This document shows, in pieces, positions 51,537 to 59,834 of a DNA stretch of 64,000 nt (position 1 is the stretch's first letter; every line of letters begins with the position of its first letter). The notes under the pieces were generated by a model. It ran no database searches and had not been told where the DNA came from. It saw only the letters and a program-made list of their open reading frames with translations. This DNA comes from Streptomyces roseirectus (GTDB taxonomy: Bacteria > Actinomycetota > Actinomycetes > Streptomycetales > Streptomycetaceae). Location: the NCBI RefSeq assembly GCF_014489635.1, contig NZ_CP060828.1:8172001-8236000 (forward strand). Reading direction: 5' to 3'. Both the position numbers and the translations under genes were made by a program.

Positions 51537-53180
51537 CTACGCCGTCGCCGGCAACACGTGGTCCCCCACCATGTCCGTGCTGAGGCACAGGCTGCACACC
51601 ACTGCGTCATGCGTGGCGCAGGCCGTGAGGTCGGGGCGTTCGTAGGGCTGGTGGCAGACGTGGCAGGTGTAGGTGGTGGCGCTGGGGTTGCCGTCGGGGT
51701 CGAGGAGGGGTTCGGGGATGCCGTCGTCGGTGCGGCGGAGGTAGTACTTGCCCTTGGTGGCGATCGCCATCAAGGGGGTGAGGACGAAGGCCAGGAGCGC
51801 CGCGGCCACGGGGGAGTAGGGCTGGAGTGTGTCGCCGAGGGCGTGGAAGTACATCGCGATCGAGAGGCCCGAGGCGGCGACGAAGGCGACGACGCCCACC
51901 GGGTTCACCGCGTACAGCATGCCCCGGCGGAACTCCGGCTGGAGCGGGGAGAGTTTGAGGACGTACTTGTTGATGCCGATGTCCGTCGCGACCGTCACGA
52001 CCCAGGCGATGGCGCAGTTGGAGTAGAAGCCGAGGATGCTGTTGAGGAAGCTGAACATGTCGGCCTCCATCAGGATCAGCGCGAAGGAGAGGTTGACGAG
52101 GACGAACACCATGCGCCCGGGGTAGCGCCGGGTCACCCGCGTGAAGGAGTTCGTCCAGGCCAGCGACCCGGAGTACGCGTTCGTCACGTTGATCTTGATC
52201 TGGCTGATGACGACGAGGACGACGGCCAGCGGAACGACCAGCCAGGACGGCATCATCGCGTCGAACGCGCCCCGGAACTGCTGGATCGGCTCGGGCGCGG
52301 CGTCCGCGCCGACCTTGGCGAGGATGTAGACGGCGAGGAAGACGCCGATCGCCTGCTTCAGCGCGCCGAGGACCACCCAGCCGGGCCCGGCCATGATCAC
52401 GGCCGTCCACCAGCTCCGCTTGTTCGCCTCCGTCTTGGGCGGCATGAACCGCAGGTAGTCGATCTGCTCACCGATCTGCGCGATGAGCGAGAGGCAGACG
52501 CCGGCGCCGAGCAGCACGGACGCGGTGTTGACGCCGCCCTCGCCGTCCGTGCCCGCGTAGTCGAGGAACCTGTCGACCGTGCCGGGGTCGGTGGCGACCA
52601 GGTAGACCAGCGGCCCGACCATCAGCAGCAGCCAGATCGGCGTCGTCCACACCTGGAGCTTGCTCAGCGCCTTCATCCCGTAGATCACCAGCGGGATGAC
52701 CATCAGCGTGGAGACCAGGTAGCCCAGCCACAGCGGGAGCCCGAGGCCCAGCTTCAGGCCCTGGGCCATGATCGACCCCTCCAGCGCGAAGAAGATGAAC
52801 GTGAAGCTCGCGAAGATGACGCTGGTCAGCACCGACCCGTAGTACCCGAACCCGGAGCCCCGCGTGATCAGGTCCAGGTCGATGTTGTAGCGCGCCCCGT
52901 AGTACGCCAGCGGGAACCCGGTGACGAAGATGACGACGGCGGCCACGGCGATCGCCACGAGCGCGTTGCCGGTGCCGTGCGCGAGCCCGATGCCGGCGCC
53001 GATCGAGAAGTCCGCCATGTAGGCGATCCCGCCCAGCGCGGTCGTCGCCACGACCATCGGCGTCCAGCGCCGGTAACTGCGCGGCGCGAACCGGAGGGTG
53101 TAGTCCTCCAGCGTCTCCTTGGTGGCCTGATCGGTGCCCGGTGGTTCTTCGCGTACGTCCACTTGCGGCTCGACGCTCAT
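51537..53180 (-). CDS. NCS1 nucleobase permease with C-terminal zinc ribbon
   Basis: A 547-residue transporter with about 12 TM helices of the nucleobase:cation symporter-1 family (FAPRSYRRWTPMVVATTALGG, GARYNIDLDLITRGSGFGYYG, IKINVTNAYSGSLAWTNSFTR). Substrates in the family are cytosine, uracil, purines and hydantoins. The last ~45 residues are not membrane: TCHVCHQPYERPDLTACATH then VVCSLCLSTD give two Cx2C pairs, a zinc-ribbon-like tail unusual for this family. The ATG at 53180 follows AAGGAG. The permease may feed the amidohydrolase at 47059-48516. Confidence 0.9.
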   Translation of the reverse strand: MSVEPQVDVREEPPGTDQATKETLEDYTLRFAPRSYRRWTPMVVATTALGGIAYMADFSIGAGIGLAHGTGNALVAIAVAAVVIFVTGFPLAYYGARYNIDLDLITRGSGFGYYGSVLTSVIFASFTFIFFALEGSIMAQGLKLGLGLPLWLGYLVSTLMVIPLVIYGMKALSKLQVWTTPIWLLLMVGPLVYLVATDPGTVDRFLDYAGTDGEGGVNTASVLLGAGVCLSLIAQIGEQIDYLRFMPPKTEANKRSWWTAVIMAGPGWVVLGALKQAIGVFLAVYILAKVGADAAPEPIQQFRGAFDAMMPSWLVVPLAVVLVVISQIKINVTNAYSGSLAWTNSFTRVTRRYPGRMVFVLVNLSFALILMEADMFSFLNSILGFYSNCAIAWVVTVATDIGINKYVLKLSPLQPEFRRGMLYAVNPVGVVAFVAASGLSIAMYFHALGDTLQPYSPVAAALLAFVLTPLMAIATKGKYYLRRTDDGIPEPLLDPDGNPSATTYTCHVCHQPYERPDLTACATHDAVVCSLCLSTDMVGDHVLPATA

Positions 53181-53343
53181 ACGACGTCTCCTTGCGGGGT
53201 CGGGGACAGATGTCCCGCGTGACGGCGTCGGCAGTGCGGGGCACGGAGGGACGGTAGGCAGAGGGTGTTACCCCTAAATACTTCCCGTATGAAGGAGATG
53301 TTTCGCCGGACGAGGGGACGCGCACGTGACATCGCGTGCCGGC

Positions 53344-53375
53344 CGAGGGTCCCCGGAGAACACCGGGGACCCTCG
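53344..53375 (-). terminator. Terminator after metE
   Basis: CGAGGGTCCCCGG (53344-53356) pairs perfectly with CCGGGGACCCTCG (53363-53375) around the loop AGAACA, immediately downstream of the metE stop codon. Confidence 0.85.
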
Positions 53376-53383
53376 TCACGCCG

Positions 53384-55675
53384 TCAGGACAGTTCTGCCC
53401 GGACCCTCCTCGCCGCTGTCACCAGGTTCTCCAGGGAGGCCCGGGTCTCCGGCCAGCCCCTGGTCTTGAGGCCGCAGTCGGGGTTGGCCCAGAGGCGGGT
53501 GGCGGGGATCGAGGCGAGGGCGGTGCGGAGGAGGGTGGTGGTTTCCTCGGGGGTGGGGACGCGGGGGGAGTGGATGTCGTAGACGCCGGGGCCGGCCTCG
53601 CGGGGGTAGGCGTGGGCGGCGAGTTCACGGGCGACGCGCATGTGGGAGCGGGCGGCCTCCAGGCTGATGACGTCGGCGTCGAGGTCGTCGATGGCCTGGA
53701 CGACGTCGCCGAACTCGGCGTAGCACATGTGGGTGTGGATCTGGGTCTCGGGGCGGACGCCGCTGGTCGCGAGGCGGAACGCCGCGGTCGCCCAGGCGAG
53801 GTAGTCCGCGCGGTCGGCCGAGCGCAGCGGGAGCGTTTCGCGCAGGGCGGGTTCGTCGACCTGGATGATCGAACTTCCCGATGATTCAAGGTCGTTGACC
53901 TCGTCTCGCAGGGCAAGAGCGACTTGGCGGGCGGTGGTGGCGAGCGGCTGGTCGTCGCGGACGAAGGACCAGGCGAGCATCGTCACCGGGCCGGTCAGCA
54001 TGCCCTTGACCGGGCGGGAGGTGAGGGACTGGGCGTACGAGGTCCAGCGGACGGTCATCGGCTCGGGCCGGGAGACGTCCCCGGCGAGGATCGGCGGCCG
54101 GACGTAGCGGGTGCCGTACGACTGGACCCAGCCGTGCCGCGTCGAGAGGTACCCGGTGAGCTGTTCGGCGAAGTACTGGACCATGTCGTCGCGTTCGGGC
54201 TCGCCGTGCACCAGCACGTCGAGACCGGCCTTCTCCTGGAAGGCGATCACCTCGCGGATCTCCGCCGCGATCCGCTCCTCGTACCCGGCGTGCGAGATCC
54301 GCCCGGCCCTCAGGTCGGCGCGCGCGGTGCGCAGTTCGGGGGTCTGCGGGAACGACCCGATGGTGGTCGTCGGCAGCGCGGGCAGCCCGAGGAGCGCGCG
54401 CTGCGCCACCGTCCGCTCGTGGTAGGGCTGCGCCCGGCGCGTGTCGGCCCCGGTGACGGCGGCGGCGCGGGCGCGCACCTCCGGGTCGCGGGTGATCGGC
54501 GAGGCCGCGCGGGAGGCGAGGTCGGCGTGGTTGGCGGCGAGCGCGGCGGCGATGGTGTCGACGCCCCGGGAGAGGCCGCGGGCCAGGGTGACGACCTCGG
54601 CGGTCTTCTGCCGGGCGAAGGCGAGCCAGCGCAGGATCTGCGGGTCGACGTCGCGCTCGGCGGCGGTGTCGAGGGGGACGTGCAGCAGCGAGCAGGAGGC
54701 GGCGACGTCGACCCGGTCCGCGAGCCCGAGGAGGGTGCCCAGCAGGGAGAGCGACTTCGACAGGTCGTTCACCCAGACGTTGCGCCCGTCGACCACCCCC
54801 GCGACCAGCCGCTTGCCGGGCAGCCCGCCGACGGCGGCGAGGTCGTCGAGGGTGCCGGGGCGGGTGAAGTCGAGGGCGATCCCCTCGACGGGCGCCTCGG
54901 CCAGCACCGGGAGCGCTTCGCCGGGCCGGTCGAAGTACGTCGTGACCAGCAGCTGCGGCCGGTCGGCGAGGGCGCCCAGGTCACGGTAGGCGCGCGCGGC
55001 GGCGTTCAGCTCGGCCGGGGTGCGGTCCTGGACGAGGGCGGGCTCGTCGAGCTGGACCCAGCCGGCGCCGGCCGCGCGCAGCTCGGCGAGGATCTGGGCG
55101 TACACGGGCAGGAGCCGGTCGAGGAGGGTGAGCGGCTGGAAACCGGCGTCGGTGCCGGGCGCGGGCTTGGCCAGCAGCAGGTAGGTGACCGGGCCGAGCA
55201 GGACCGGGCGCGCGGTGAGACCGAGCGCGAGCGCTTCCCCCAGCTCGGTGAGCTGCTTGGCGGGGTGGGCGGTGAAGACGGTGTCGGGGCCCAACTCGGG
55301 GACCAGGTAGTGGTAGTTGGTGTCGAACCACTTGGTCATCTCCAGCGGCGGCGCGTCCTGCGTGCCGCGCGCCATGGCGAAGTAGCGCTCCAGCGGGTCG
55401 TCGACTCCCGCGTGGCGGGCGGGGACCGCCCCGACCATGACGCTGGTGTCGAGGACGTGGTCGTAGTACGAGAAGTCGCCGGTCGGCACCTCGTCGAGGC
55501 CGGCGTCGGCGAGGGCGCGCCAGGTGGCGGCGCGCAGGTCGGCGGCGGTGGCGTGGAGGGCGTCCGCGCCGACGCGGCCCTTCCAGTAGCCCTCGACCGC
55601 CTTCTTCAGCTCCCGGTTCCGGCCCTGCCGGGGGTAGCCGTACAGGGTTGCCGCGGCTGCGGGTTTCGTGGTCAC
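53384..55675 (-). CDS. metE: Cobalamin-independent methionine synthase
   Basis: A 763-residue enzyme transferring methyl from 5-methyltetrahydropteroyl-polyglutamate to homocysteine. Both halves of the MetE double barrel are present: GYPRQGRNRELKKAVEGYWKG at the N-terminus, and in the C-half TTTIGSFPQT, VHGEPERDDMVQYF, HTHMCYAEF (Zn ligands His/Cys) and ANPDCGLKTRGW (Zn Cys). The start is GTG 55675 with AAGGAGAT just upstream. A cobalamin riboswitch precedes it, so B12 should repress the gene in favour of a B12-dependent MetH elsewhere. Confidence 0.97.
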   Translation of the reverse strand: MTTKPAAAATLYGYPRQGRNRELKKAVEGYWKGRVGADALHATAADLRAATWRALADAGLDEVPTGDFSYYDHVLDTSVMVGAVPARHAGVDDPLERYFAMARGTQDAPPLEMTKWFDTNYHYLVPELGPDTVFTAHPAKQLTELGEALALGLTARPVLLGPVTYLLLAKPAPGTDAGFQPLTLLDRLLPVYAQILAELRAAGAGWVQLDEPALVQDRTPAELNAAARAYRDLGALADRPQLLVTTYFDRPGEALPVLAEAPVEGIALDFTRPGTLDDLAAVGGLPGKRLVAGVVDGRNVWVNDLSKSLSLLGTLLGLADRVDVAASCSLLHVPLDTAAERDVDPQILRWLAFARQKTAEVVTLARGLSRGVDTIAAALAANHADLASRAASPITRDPEVRARAAAVTGADTRRAQPYHERTVAQRALLGLPALPTTTIGSFPQTPELRTARADLRAGRISHAGYEERIAAEIREVIAFQEKAGLDVLVHGEPERDDMVQYFAEQLTGYLSTRHGWVQSYGTRYVRPPILAGDVSRPEPMTVRWTSYAQSLTSRPVKGMLTGPVTMLAWSFVRDDQPLATTARQVALALRDEVNDLESSGSSIIQVDEPALRETLPLRSADRADYLAWATAAFRLATSGVRPETQIHTHMCYAEFGDVVQAIDDLDADVISLEAARSHMRVARELAAHAYPREAGPGVYDIHSPRVPTPEETTTLLRTALASIPATRLWANPDCGLKTRGWPETRASLENLVTAARRVRAELS

Positions 55676-55811
55676 GGAGATCTCCTTCACGAGACGATTC
55701 CCTGAGGTCCCGGCGACGGGACGCGGGCATGAAGGAGCGGACGGCCCTGTGGCCGCCTCCACGCCGACCCACCCGCGAGGTCACCGGAACTCCGCGCGTG
55801 ACGTCGCCACA

Positions 55812-56020
55812 CGCGGGCAGTCGGCAGGTCTTCGGACTCGCGGGCACACCTCGTACGAGACGAGGCACCTACTGGCCGTCGCTTCCCAGGTCCGTGCGGA
55901 CCCAGTGCGTATGACGGCGGTCGTTCCCGCTCACCGCTGCGGGGCAGTCCCGGATTCCCACCGGGTTCCCTCTTGCGACGCGGCCCGTCTGGCTGACGGG
56001 GCGAACCGGCTGCGGTGATC
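55812..56020 (-). promoter_or_regulatory. Cobalamin riboswitch upstream of metE
   Basis: On the minus strand the region carries the diagnostic B12-box elements in order: GGTGGGAATCCGGGACTGCC, CCCGCAGCGGTGAGCGGGA, GCGACGGCCAGTAGGTGCC, and GAGTCCGAAGACCTGCCG. It lies about 140 nt before the metE start. B12 binding would be expected to switch off metE expression. Confidence 0.92.
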
Positions 56021-56116
56021 AGCGTACGGGGCGCGGGCGCCGTGGGGGAGGGGCGATTTCCGGAAGCGGACACATCTGATAGCCGTCTATTGGTTATGTG
56101 ATCCTGGTCTCACTAT

Positions 56117-56177
56117 CGAAACGGTTGAGTTTCGCTAGCGGGGTGTGTAGCGTCTGCTGAGTACGAAACCGTTTCGT
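56117..56177 (+). promoter_or_regulatory. Palindromic operator before MFS exporter
   Basis: ACGAAAC-C-GTTTCGT (56163-56177) is a perfect interrupted palindrome of the kind bound by TetR-type repressors. A second related element, CGAAACGGTTGAGTTTCG (56117-56134), lies 46 bp upstream. No regulator gene is adjacent. Confidence 0.6.
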
Positions 56178-56215
56178 TCGCGAGACGCCCGATCATCTCA
56201 TCGGAGCACGCCCCC

Positions 56216-57718
56216 ATGTCACAGACCACCCAGACGCCGGACACGACGTCACTCACCAAGACAGCCGAGGAACCCGCGTCCCGTCACCGCTGGTGGGTCC
56301 TCGCGATGATCGGCATAGCCCAGCTGATGGTCACCCTGGACGCGACGATCGTGAACATCGCGATGCCGTCCGCCCAGGCCGACCTCGGTTTCTCCGACGG
56401 CGACCGCACCTGGATCGTCACCGCCTACTCCCTCGCCTTCGGCAGCCTCCTGCTGCTCGGCGGACGCATCGCCGACCTCTTCGGCCGCAAGGTCGCCTTC
56501 CTCGTCGGCGTCGGCGGCTTCGCCGCGGCCTCCGCGCTGGCCGGCGCCGCCACCAACTTCGAGGTCCTGGTCGTCGGCCGCACCCTCCAGGGCCTGTTCG
56601 GCGCGCTGCTCGCGCCCGCCGCCCTCTCGCTGCTGACCACCACCTTCACCGACGCCAAGGAACGCGCCCGCGCCTTCGGCATCTACGGCGCCATCGCCGG
56701 CTCCGGCGCGGCCGTCGGCCTGCTGCTCGGCGGCGTGCTCACCGAATACCTCGACTGGCGCTGGACCCTCTACGTCAACCTCGTCCTCGCCGTGATCCCC
56801 CTGGCCGGCGGCTGGATCCTGCTCAAGCGCACCGCCCGCGAACCCGGCGCCAAGCTCGACATCCCCGGCACCGTCCTGGTCACCGCCGGACTCTTCGCCG
56901 TCGTCTACGGCTTCTCCATGGCCGAGTCCCACGACTGGTCCTCGCCGCGCTCCTGGGGCTTCCTGACCGTCGGCGGACTGCTGCTGATCGCGTTCACCTG
57001 GTGGCAGACCAAGGCCGAGCACCCGCTGCTCCCGCTGCGCGTCCTGCTCGACCGCGACCGCGGCGCCTCCTTCGCCGTCATGCTGATCTCCAGCGCCGGC
57101 ATGTTCGGCGTCTTCCTCTTCCTGACCTACTACCTCCAGCTCAGCCTCGGCTTCTCCGCCGTCAAGACCGGGCTCGCGTTCCTGCCGATGGTCGGCGCGC
57201 TGATGGTCTCCGCGACCGTCGCGACCAGCTTCCTCGTCCCCCGGATCGGCCCGAAGACCATCGTCCCGCTCGGCATGGCGCTCGGCGCCGTCGGCCTGGT
57301 CTGGATGACGGACCTCGGCCTGGACAGCACCTACGTCACCCACGTCATGCCGCCGCTGATCGTCACCGGCCTCGGCATCGGCCTGGTCATGGCGCCCGCC
57401 ATGTCCCTGGCGACCAGCGGAGTCGCCGCCCACGACGCGGGCGTCGCCTCGGCCGCCGTCAACACCATGCAGCAGATCGGCGGCTCCATCGGCACCGCCC
57501 TGCTCAACACCCTCGCCGCCAGCGCCGCCACGAACTACATGGACGGCAAGAACCCGGGCGACAAGCTCGTCCAGGCGCACGCCGCGCTGGAGTCCTACTC
57601 CACCGCCTACTGGTGGTCGGCCGGCTTCTTCGCGGTCGGCGCGGTCATCACGCTGCTGCTCTACCGCAGCGGCGTCCCGAAGGCCGACGAGAACGCGGCC
57701 CCCACGGTCCACATGTGA
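56216..57718 (+). CDS. MFS multidrug exporter, DHA2/EmrB-QacA family
   Basis: A 500-residue, 14-TM-helix exporter. The family motifs are LDATIVNIAMPSAQADLGFS in TM1, GGRIADLFGRKVAFL after TM2 and a motif-C region in TM5 (GAIAGSGAAVGLLLGG). Its substrate is probably a lipophilic cation, antibiotic or metabolite. The ATG is preceded by CGGAGCACG. The palindromic operators upstream suggest TetR control from elsewhere. A strong terminator follows. Confidence 0.93.
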   Translation: MSQTTQTPDTTSLTKTAEEPASRHRWWVLAMIGIAQLMVTLDATIVNIAMPSAQADLGFSDGDRTWIVTAYSLAFGSLLLLGGRIADLFGRKVAFLVGVGGFAAASALAGAATNFEVLVVGRTLQGLFGALLAPAALSLLTTTFTDAKERARAFGIYGAIAGSGAAVGLLLGGVLTEYLDWRWTLYVNLVLAVIPLAGGWILLKRTAREPGAKLDIPGTVLVTAGLFAVVYGFSMAESHDWSSPRSWGFLTVGGLLLIAFTWWQTKAEHPLLPLRVLLDRDRGASFAVMLISSAGMFGVFLFLTYYLQLSLGFSAVKTGLAFLPMVGALMVSATVATSFLVPRIGPKTIVPLGMALGAVGLVWMTDLGLDSTYVTHVMPPLIVTGLGIGLVMAPAMSLATSGVAAHDAGVASAAVNTMQQIGGSIGTALLNTLAASAATNYMDGKNPGDKLVQAHAALESYSTAYWWSAGFFAVGAVITLLLYRSGVPKADENAAPTVHM

Positions 57719-57764
57719 GCGGCATGTGGTGAGCCGCACCCACTGAGCGGAGGGTGCGGACGAC

Positions 57765-57798
57765 GGGCCCGGTGTCTGGGGAGACACCGGGCCCTTTT
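57765..57798 (+). terminator. Rho-independent terminator after MFS gene
   Basis: GGGCCCGGTGTCT (57765-57777) pairs perfectly with AGACACCGGGCCC (57782-57794) around a GGGG loop, followed by TTTT. Confidence 0.92.
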
Positions 57799-57859
57799 AC
57801 GTGCGCGGGCTTTTACGCGGCGGCGTGCCAGGTGAGAGGTGGGCAAGAGCCCCCGTCTT

Positions 57860-57879
57860 TATTTGCGTATCGACGCAAG
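57860..57879 (+). promoter_or_regulatory. ArsR-type operator before ABC operon
   Basis: TTGCGT-ATCG-ACGCAA (57863-57878) is a perfect 6-bp inverted repeat. The surrounding 20-mer aligns at 14 of 20 positions with the operator overlapping the arsR-like start at 61531-61550, so both are likely bound by the ArsR-family protein at 61126-61542. Confidence 0.6.
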
Positions 57880-57975
57880 AAGGTGCAGACTCGTCGCGTC
57901 GGGCCTGGTCATGGGCTCGCGGCACCGCACCATCACTTCGCATCACTTCACTGCGCATCACGAACGGAGGCGGCC

Positions 57976-58023
57976 ATGAACGCGGAACCTCCCAGTCCGA
58001 GCCGCCCTCAGGGCACCCGCTGA
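57976..58023 (+). CDS. 15-residue leader peptide of ABC operon
   Basis: ATG 57976 is preceded by CGGAGGCGG, a strong ribosome binding site, and encodes MNAEPPSPSRPQGTR followed by TGA. A run of eight T follows (58029-58036) before the permease start at 58060. The layout (strong RBS, short peptide, T-run) is that of a leader that could tie translation to operon expression. It has no Cys, Met or repeated codon, so the signal is not obvious. Confidence 0.5.
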   Translation: MNAEPPSPSRPQGTR

Positions 58024-58059
58024 CCCCCTTTTTTTTCTCCCCTCTTCAGAGGCCCCGTG

Positions 58060-59781
58060 ATGCTGATCCGTACCGGCAAGCGCCCCGCGCTGTCCCGCTT
58101 CTCCTGGGTGGACGCGGCCGTCGCCGCCGCCGTCCTCGTCCTGCTCTACATCGTCCTGCGCGTCGGCCAGGGCACGACCGTCGCCTTCGACACCCACGCG
58201 GACGTCCACGTCGACACCGACCCCGCCCGCCTCCCCTACGACGCGGCGCGCTCCCTGCTCAGGATGTTCGCGGCGCTCGCCGCCTCCGTCGTCTTCACCT
58301 TCGGCTACGCCTACGCGGCGGCCAAGAGCCGCAGGCTGGAGCGGGTCCTGATCCCGGCCCTCGACATCCTCCAGTCGGTGCCGGTGCTCGGGTTCCTCAC
58401 CATCGCGGTGACCGGGTTCATCGCGCTGTTCCCCGGCTCGATGCTCGGCCTGGAGTTCGCCTCGATCTTCGCGATCTTCACCTCGCAGGCATGGAACATG
58501 ACCTTCGGGTTCTACTCCTCGCTGACCTCGCTCCCGCGTGAACTCGACGAACTGTCACGGTCGTTCGGGTTCACCCGCTGGATGCGGTTCTGGAAGGTCG
58601 AACTGCCCTCCGGGATGATCGGCCTCGTCTGGAACGGCATGATGAGCTTCGGCGGCGGCTGGTTCTTCCTCGTCGCCTCCGAGGCGATCAGCGTCAACAA
58701 CAAGCAGTACGCGCTGCCCGGCGTCGGCTCCTACGCGGGCGCCGCCATCGCCGACGGCGACCTCGGCAAGGTCGGCTGGGCGATCCTCACCATGGCCGTC
58801 ATGGTCATCGGCGTCAACTTCCTCTTCTGGCGCCCCCTCACCGCCTGGGCCGAACGCTTCAAGAACGAACAGTCCGAGGCCGGCGAGGTCCAGAAGTCCC
58901 TCGTCCTCGACCTCCTGCGCCGCTCCCACTGGCCCCGCCTCCTCGCCAAGGCCCTGCGCCCCGTCTGGCACGCGCTCAGCGCCGCCGCCCGCGTGTTCGG
59001 CCGCGACGACCGGCCCCTCACCGTCGACCCGGCCCGCCGGCGCACCGGGGACATCGTCTTCACCGTCGTCGCCGGCGGCCTCATCCTGTGGGGCCTCGCC
59101 GACCTCGCCCGCTACCTGAACGACCGCACCGGACTCGGCGTCTTCGGCGAACCGCTGCTGCTCGGGCTCGCGACGTTCGTCCGCGTGATCGTCCTCGTCG
59201 CGCTCGCCACCGTCGTCTGGGTGCCGATCGGCGTGAAGATCGGGTTCTCGCCGAGGCTGACCCGGATCGCGCAGCCCATCGTCCAGGTGCTGGCCTCGTT
59301 CCCCGCCAACTTCCTCTTCCCGCTGGCGGTCTGGTTCTTCCTGAAGACCGGGCTGTCCATCAATATCGGCGGCACGCTGCTGATGGCGCTCGGCGCCCAG
59401 TGGTACATCCTCTTCAACACCATCGCCGGCGCCATGGCCATCCCGACCGACCTGCGCGAGGCCATGGACGACCTCGGCGTCACCGGCCTCCAGCGCTGGA
59501 AGCGGCTCATCCTGCCGGGGATCTTCCCCGCGTACGTCACCGGCGGCATCACCGCGTCGGGCGGCGCCTGGAACGCGTCGATCGTCTCCGAGGTCGTCAC
59601 CTTCGGCGGGACGACGCTGACGGCGACCGGGCTCGGCGCGTACATCGCGCAGGCCACCGCGCGCGGCGACAACCCGCACCTGCTGGCCGGGGTCGCGGTG
59701 ATGAGCGTCTACGTCGTCGCGCTCAACCGGCTGCTGTGGCGCCGCCTTTACCGGCTGGCGGAGACCCGCTACTCGCTCTGA
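58060..59781 (+). CDS. Fused double-permease of an ABC importer (NitT/TauT-like)
   Basis: A 573-residue protein with two BPD_transp_1 permease domains in one chain. Each has its cytoplasmic EAA loop: LPRELDELSRSFGFTRWMRF (about residue 160) and IPTDLREAMDDLGVTGLQRW (about 470). About 12 TM helices are present in total. This replaces the usual permease homodimer of nitrate/sulfonate/taurine-type importers. ATG 58060 has AGAGG at a good distance; GTG 58057 is the alternative. The ATPase follows after 53 nt. No periplasmic-type binding protein gene is visible. Confidence 0.9.
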   Translation: MLIRTGKRPALSRFSWVDAAVAAAVLVLLYIVLRVGQGTTVAFDTHADVHVDTDPARLPYDAARSLLRMFAALAASVVFTFGYAYAAAKSRRLERVLIPALDILQSVPVLGFLTIAVTGFIALFPGSMLGLEFASIFAIFTSQAWNMTFGFYSSLTSLPRELDELSRSFGFTRWMRFWKVELPSGMIGLVWNGMMSFGGGWFFLVASEAISVNNKQYALPGVGSYAGAAIADGDLGKVGWAILTMAVMVIGVNFLFWRPLTAWAERFKNEQSEAGEVQKSLVLDLLRRSHWPRLLAKALRPVWHALSAAARVFGRDDRPLTVDPARRRTGDIVFTVVAGGLILWGLADLARYLNDRTGLGVFGEPLLLGLATFVRVIVLVALATVVWVPIGVKIGFSPRLTRIAQPIVQVLASFPANFLFPLAVWFFLKTGLSINIGGTLLMALGAQWYILFNTIAGAMAIPTDLREAMDDLGVTGLQRWKRLILPGIFPAYVTGGITASGGAWNASIVSEVVTFGGTTLTATGLGAYIAQATARGDNPHLLAGVAVMSVYVVALNRLLWRRLYRLAETRYSL

Positions 59782-59834
59782 GCGCCCGCCGCCCCCTGAA
59801 CTTCCCTGAATCCTCCGTGCTTGGGAGCAACGTC

